DNA of 64,000 bases, from positions 9,724,940 through 9,788,939 of the forward strand of contig NC_135571.1 in NCBI RefSeq assembly GCF_964340395.1, in the 5' to 3' direction. Each line of letters opens with the position of its first letter. Position 1 is the stretch's first letter. The stretch is from Glandiceps talaboti. Lineage: Eukaryota; Hemichordata; Enteropneusta; Spengelidae. Below the pieces are notes generated by a model. It did not search any database. It worked only from the letters and a program-made list of their open reading frames with translations, and was not told the DNA's origin. A program made the position numbers and the translations under genes. Shown here in pieces: positions 59,150 to 64,000 of the stretch.

Positions 59150-59600
59150 CCATGTCGTGATGTGGAAACAGTTATGTTATCATCTGCTCAAAGCAGGCAT
59201 GATAAACGCACCTAAAGTAACACCTTGGAAAGGTAGGCTGTTCAAACGGTCTTCCACATAGTTTAAGACAAACGCAAACAAAATAGGGCTAAATATGCCA
59301 CCTTGTTGTACACCCACATCTGACTTAAAACTTGTTGACAGACCACCTGATAACTTAACGGTGTACTTAACAGAGTTATACTTGCTTCCCTTTAAGCTTA
59401 ATTCTTGACTTTATCACTTTCACGAAAAGTCCTGCTCGATCATCATAGTCAAAGGCTTTTTGAAAGTCAACAAAACACGATTTCTTTTTCTCAACTCCCA
59501 TTTTCTCAATAAAGTGTTTTCAAAATCCACTGTAGACTGATACTTTCTAAAACCAGACCGGTTGTCCTTCAAACAATTCACAACAAAGTTGAAAATGTGT
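59150..59600 (-). pseudogene. Decayed non-LTR (LINE-type) reverse transcriptase fragment
   Basis: Minus-strand translation in shifting frames gives reverse-transcriptase blocks in the right order: NRSGFRKYQST, then CFVDFQKAFD, then VGVQQGGIFSPILFAF, then a degenerate ADD(N/I) where LLYADDI is expected, with the Tyr codon now TGA. Stops and frameshifts break the frame several times, so it is inactive. The clade cannot be assigned by eye. Confidence 0.7.
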
Positions 59601-59697
59601 AGTTTTAATGCGCATTTTCACTGCGCATGTCAAACCGAGGTCAAACAGTCGCTCGTTCGCTGTCAAAAGTGAAAGTATAGCATGTACAACATCTCAG

Positions 59698-61765
59698 CCG
59701 ATGAGGACAACATTTGGAAAGTTTGGTAAAAAATACAAACAGAAACGACGTAAAATATGTAAGCAGTTTATATCGGTTGAAAATTATCATAAATTGTCAA
59801 CGTCAAATCATGCTAATTCTGGTGAAACGTAGTAGTGCGACCGTCCACCGTGGACCGACGCCGGATGTTTACAACGGCGATCCGAGTCCAAGTTCGATAC
59901 AAGAGCCTGATAATATTGGTGAGATGAGAGGGTCGTCGCATCGTAGAACTCGACGTTCTTGCTGAACAGTTAGAAGGGTGTTGTGATTGTGGATACAAGA
60001 CTGTCTCTTTCCAATTGTGTATCTGCGACTAACTTTGGACCCCGGCTTCGGAGTCGCCCGCTCGTCGGCTCTACGTGGAATGTGAGTGTGGAACCCTCAA
60101 CACAGTTCTCACGGGAAGGTCCCACAACAAAGTAACAAATGCCGAAAACCAGCAGTGTCGTCGATTTATGATGATAATTCTAAAGCTATACTGTAGGTAA
60201 GACAAGTGCATGATTATTTACGACTTTCGTCAGACAACCAGTTAGTGCAGCGCAGTGCACGTGCCTTATGTTGTGTAATGTTTTTGTTGAAACAGGTGAC
60301 TGTAAGTGTTACAGTTATATACAAATTTCCGTCGTATACACTGCTGTCAGCTGGAGAAGGCGTTGATTGCCTGCGTCCCAGGATTGATACGCCTCTCTGT
60401 GTATTGACACAGATAAGTAACACGTAGATTATTAACAAGCCCTCCCCCATTGATTGCCTTCGATCCCCCATGAGTCACAATATTATGAATTTATGTATCC
60501 TTACTTTTTTGTGATTTTAAGTGTAACAAAGTTGTATTAGCTGCATGAGCAATACCACTCGTTAGTACAAAATCTACTAGACTAAGCCATTGACATGATA
60601 ACACTGCAGTGTTTCAGGAAAAATGAAAGTTTTTACAATTTCCCAATGACTGACACATTTTCATTGTGTAACGTTCATTAATTCATGTTGAAGCACATTC
60701 CTTTAAATAATTGGGGTGTAAAAACTAATTGCTCATATTCATGTTTGTCTAGCATGAATAACTTTACCCGTCTCAATTGCAGCATTGAACTAATTTCAAA
60801 TGGCCTGGTTAGGTATGCTACAAGTCAGTATAGGTGCAACGCACTCATTCTCGCAAGCTAGAGTATAACTTTTTCTGCAGACTCAACGAAAATATTATTT
60901 ATTATAATATGTTATAATATATACATTGTATTATAATTATATTCATTGACGTCATATTCTCGACGGCGCGTCGTGGACGGTGCCGTAAAAGAGGCTACGG
61001 GTTTTTTACGACGATTAACGCACTTGAATTCCTTCTTGTCATCTGTGAACCCGGGCACAGTGAGACACAGAGAGAAAGACGTTCGTCGACAAGCTGGCCA
61101 AGAAGTTATGTGAAACTGCTCAAAATGAAGAGTTGGATCTTTGTAAGAATTAATGGTGAGTATTTTCCATTTTCCAATGAGAATTTATATATTTGGAAGT
61201 ATATCATTCAAGGTTTGATAGTGAAGTTTTGCAATTCAACAATTTGTTTTGGCAAAATATTTATTGAGCAGTAGATTCAAGTGCAGAAATTTACTACTGT
61301 AAATTTAGATACATTTCCTATATACTTTATCTTTACAGGTGTGATCAACCAGTAACTATATCCCTTGATGCAGGATGGCAGAATTGGGGTACAGGTCAAC
61401 CTTATAACAATGTGCTTGTCAGGTACAATATGCTATACATTACATATTAGTATCGTTACTATAGTTTAAGACACCTCCAGTACACATTTACTATTGATGA
61501 AGTCAGATACATGATTGAATGTCAATTTTAATTGTAATTTTCTTTCCACTTTAGAGTGCTTGTGACAGTAATTGTAAAAGTTAAATTCCTTTCTTATACA
61601 TTCTAGTACATTCAACAGCTATTGAGTGTGAAACAGCTAATTAAAGGTGTATGCTTCACAACAAGGAGTACGAAAACATTGAAATTGAAGCTCAGAAGCA
61701 ATGGAGGCAAACATGACAGCAGAACTCATCTCGGACATAGAAATTAAATACAGCAAACACAAAAG
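59698..61765 (+). pseudogene. Decayed Mutator-like (MULE) transposase
   Basis: Several blocks typical of metazoan Mutator-like proteins occur in order: a basic N-terminus (FGKFGKKYKQKRRK, about 59710); RELDVLAEQLEGCCDCGYK and RRLYVECECGTLNTVLTG (59945-60130), a zinc-ribbon-like region; SSIYDDNSKAIL (about 60150); KLAKKLCETAQNEELDLC (about 61090); PVTISLDAGWQNWGTGQPYN (61345-61405); and SSEAMEANMTAELISD (about 61690). In-frame stops and frame changes separate them. Some gaps look intron-like, so a spliced gene is not fully excluded, but the TAA inside the zinc-ribbon block argues for decay. The assignment is from remembered family patterns. Confidence 0.5.
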
Positions 61766-63309
61766 TAAGAAAAGTAGTATTACATCAAGACAGTACCACA
61801 TCATATAAAAAAGGTCTTGTAGGATAGTTAACTACTGGCTATGTTTGCACTACAGAATTGAAACAAAGCAAAAAAAAAAATGTGTGAATTTTCCAAAATT
61901 TCATAAACTTTAAGTTAGCCTAACTTTTTACCTAATTCGGGGACCCCTATTTTTAATGCATATTTTTTCCTGTAAATATATTGAATTTTGTATGTTAGAA
62001 GTGTGGATAAGAAAATGAGGGTAGAAATTAATCACTATGTAACTATTAAAGGTAATACAAATCAAGACTGTATATAGCAAAAGACAGAATACAATGGGCA
62101 ATCTCTATGAGTTCCTTGCACTTTGTCATAAATGCCTATAAGCTCAATTTGTCAGTTGAGGACACTTTGGAGTATAATTTATAATTATAATTGCTCTCTG
62201 ACGGCAAACTCTTGTGAACGAGTGATCGATTTCCGAACCAATTCAGACAACTCTGTGCGGCTAACTCAAAGACTATAAATGCTTCTGTAACCCCGTTAGT
62301 AACATGTAAAGTACGGGTATTTGAGGTATGTCGTAAAGACGTTTACTTCATTCCAAGGTTAGTGAAAACACGTCAAGGAGGTCAAACGACTCTGTGTTTG
62401 GTAATCACTTAGCTTGGCAAAATTGTAAATTGCGTCCTCCTATGGTAATGATTTGGTAATACTAATTTGATGAGTATATCATATCATTTGATGTTTAGCC
62501 CTTCCTGAAAATATAATTTAAAATTAAATCTTAGACCAGACATGTACTTTTGATTTACTTCATAAATCAGACGAATTGCAAAAGTTATAGCATACAAACA
62601 GCTCAACTACAAAACATATATATGACTATGGAATGAATTATTATGATAAGGATCGTCGACCAAAGAAACCGAATAATTATGCCGAGGCTGATCTGCGCAT
62701 GCGTGTGCGTTATAATCTTTGTAATCAAACGTTGCCACTGACAACCGACCCATGTGACTTGGCTTGAGTTTAATTGCAAGTGTACATATGTAAATGAGAT
62801 ATTATGGGGATGATGTGGTATACTGAAGATCATCAAGCATAAATCATCACCACAAAAAAAGGAGGCGTGGTATCGTGACCGCGATTGAATATCCTACTAA
62901 TACCATGGCTCCTTTTGTTGTGATCACTTGATGATATTCCTTTTACAACCGCATCCCCATTTAATAATAAATATAATAATAATAAACATTTATATAGCGC
63001 CATATATCCACGACAGTGCTCATAGGCGCTTCACATTTGAAATAAATCAAAAGCTACTGCAATTACAAGTATGGCTGTAAAAAAAATGGCAACATTTTTC
63101 ACATATACACCCGGATCCACACTCAAACCAGGTCACATTGATTGGTTGTCATGGGAAACGTGGTATTAGGAGGAAATACAACTCAGTACTAAGTGTTCAT
63201 GGTAATTTAGTATGGAATTCTAAACTGGTACAGTACATTACGTGTTAAAATCTTGTGTTAGGGTTAGAAACCATCACAGTATGGTAATCCAGACTAGTAG
63301 TAATTATGA
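61766..63309. other. Non-coding 3' region of the GPCR gene
   Basis: AT-rich with no gene seen. A short dispersed-repeat sequence (62958-63052) lies here. Confidence 0.5.
62958..63052. repeat. Dispersed repeat with TTTATATAGCGCC ... GGCGCTTCACA
   Basis: The sequence ATTTATATAGCGCCATATAT, followed about 20 bp later by GCTCATAGGCGCTTCACATT, matches a common short interspersed pattern I recognise from several marine invertebrate genomes. AGCGCC and GGCGCT form an inverted pair. Family name uncertain. Confidence 0.45.
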
Positions 63310-64000
63310 TCAGCAATCAGTTTGGCAATCAACTGAAATTCCCACTTTTCTGGTTTCATATGTAGACACAATTTCTGTCACTGACGGCCTGGTCTGTACC
63401 ATCGATTCTTGGCCAGCAGGCGCCGTTTTATTGTCTCGGCAAAACAATACACGTATTCCCTTTCGAAAGTTTGGATTCGTTAATGAATAAATAAACGGAT
63501 TGGCACACGAATTTGAAAACGCCATCAAGACAGTGATTTTATAAGCCGTGCTTTCTGTATCTACTCGTGCTCCCGTATTGAAAACCAAAAAGTAGATATG
63601 AATTGGTGCCCAACAGATTGCAAAAGTTACGAACACTAAAGCTAACATCCTGACGATTTTCTTGCGAATTCGTAGAATCGTGAGTGCGGGGTTGTGCTGG
63701 TGATGGTTTGTGAGCTCACTTTCTTTCCTTCGTAGACTTCTGTACATGAAAGAGTACGCAACGAGCATAGTAATCAGAGGAAGAAAATACGTGGCGGTAA
63801 AAATACCCCATCCAACAAATACTTGCATAGCCGAATTTACCCATCTATAATCGCATTCTCCGTTGTCAAGGTAATGAGTATAGATGCAGAAAGTTTCAAT
63901 CACCAACGGCGTCATCCACGCTGTTGCTATGTAGATTTTAGCTCGTTTCTTATTGTACCATTTCCGATAACGTAGAGGATGGCAGATGGCTACATAACGT
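63310..64000 (-). CDS. Class A (rhodopsin-type) GPCR, C-terminal part
   Basis: An open frame enters from the right edge and ends at a TGA (63312-63310), with no intron in view. It begins RYVAICHPLRYRKW, that is, the Arg-Tyr of the D/ERY motif at the end of TM3 and ICL2. It continues through TM4, an ECL2 with one Cys (NGECDYRW), TM5 (PLITMLVAYSF), TM6 with the CWxP motif (FAICWAPIHIYFL), and TM7 with NPxxY as NPFIY (SNSCANPFIY). A Cys-containing C-tail (VLFC) is a likely palmitoylation site. These features fit a neuropeptide-type receptor (tachykinin/galanin/allatostatin-like group), but the ligand class cannot be decided here. Confidence 0.88.
   Translation of the reverse strand, partial: RYVAICHPLRYRKWYNKKRAKIYIATAWMTPLVIETFCIYTHYLDNGECDYRWVNSAMQVFVGWGIFTATYFLPLITMLVAYSFMYRSLRRKESELTNHHQHNPALTILRIRKKIVRMLALVFVTFAICWAPIHIYFLVFNTGARVDTESTAYKITVLMAFSNSCANPFIYSLTNPNFRKGIRVLFCRDNKTAPAGQESMVQTRPSVTEIVSTYETRKVGISVDCQTDC

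Noticed and set aside
59608-59832. Basic 74-residue protein as an independent gene
   Set aside because: The Lys/Arg-rich part fits the N-terminus of the adjacent Mutator-like transposase remnant, so I included it there.

Overview
This is a eukaryotic, intron-rich window of about 39% GC by eye. There are no operons, Shine-Dalgarno sites or CRISPR arrays. The gene content suggests an invertebrate animal: F-type lectin domains, pentraxin-like modules, a CUB/serine-protease-homologue protein, a ZU5-ZU5-UPA-Death protein, a neuropeptide-type GPCR, a Mutator-like element with metazoan features and very many (ACAT)n/(ACAG)n/(AG)n microsatellites. An amphioxus or hemichordate is my best guess, but the sequence alone does not settle the species.

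I rebuilt three complete multi-exon genes by hand. Each uses GT/AG junctions with matching codon phase, and the summed exon length of each is an exact multiple of three.
(1) 6672-17471 (+), 8 exons, 1526 aa: a long helical coiled coil, then two ZU5 domains, a UPA-like domain and a C-terminal Death domain. This is an ankyrin/PIDD-type supramodule on a different N-terminus.
(2) 40690-19075 (-), 28 exons, 2329 aa: signal peptide, three pentraxin-like modules, a Pro/Thr/Ala linker and nine F-type lectin (fucolectin) domains.
(3) 43095-57257 (+), 20 exons, 1376 aa: signal peptide, nine CUB domains and a trypsin-like domain that has lost its catalytic residues.
The window edges hold two partial genes: an unrecognised N-terminal exon at 1747-1419 (-) and the 3' part of a class A GPCR at 64000-63310 (-).

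Layout: 1-1.75 kb, first exon of a leftward gene. 1.8-6.6 kb, mostly non-coding, with a fold-back element and one doubtful exon. 6.7-17.5 kb, coiled-coil/ZU5/Death gene. 19.1-40.7 kb, lectin gene. 40.7-43.1 kb, shared upstream region of the two divergent secreted-protein genes. 43.1-57.3 kb, CUB/protease-homologue gene. 57.3-59.1 kb, 3' flank with a 49-bp minisatellite. 59.15-59.6 kb, decayed non-LTR reverse transcriptase. 59.7-61.8 kb, decayed Mutator-like transposase. 61.8-63.3 kb, non-coding. 63.3-64 kb, GPCR.

How the genes could work together (inference): the divergent pair is a secreted multi-lectin and a secreted CUB-array protein with a dead protease domain. It recalls the logic of the lectin-pathway recognition molecule plus CUB-protease. 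The neighbouring Death-domain scaffold would be a cytoplasmic signalling protein. The most unusual features are the 3+9 lectin architecture, in which only the eighth F-type domain keeps the full fucose-binding motif; the perfect alternation of intron phases across the nine CUB domains; and a 32-bp tandem array that repeats a 5' splice site eight more times behind an exon of the Death-domain gene.
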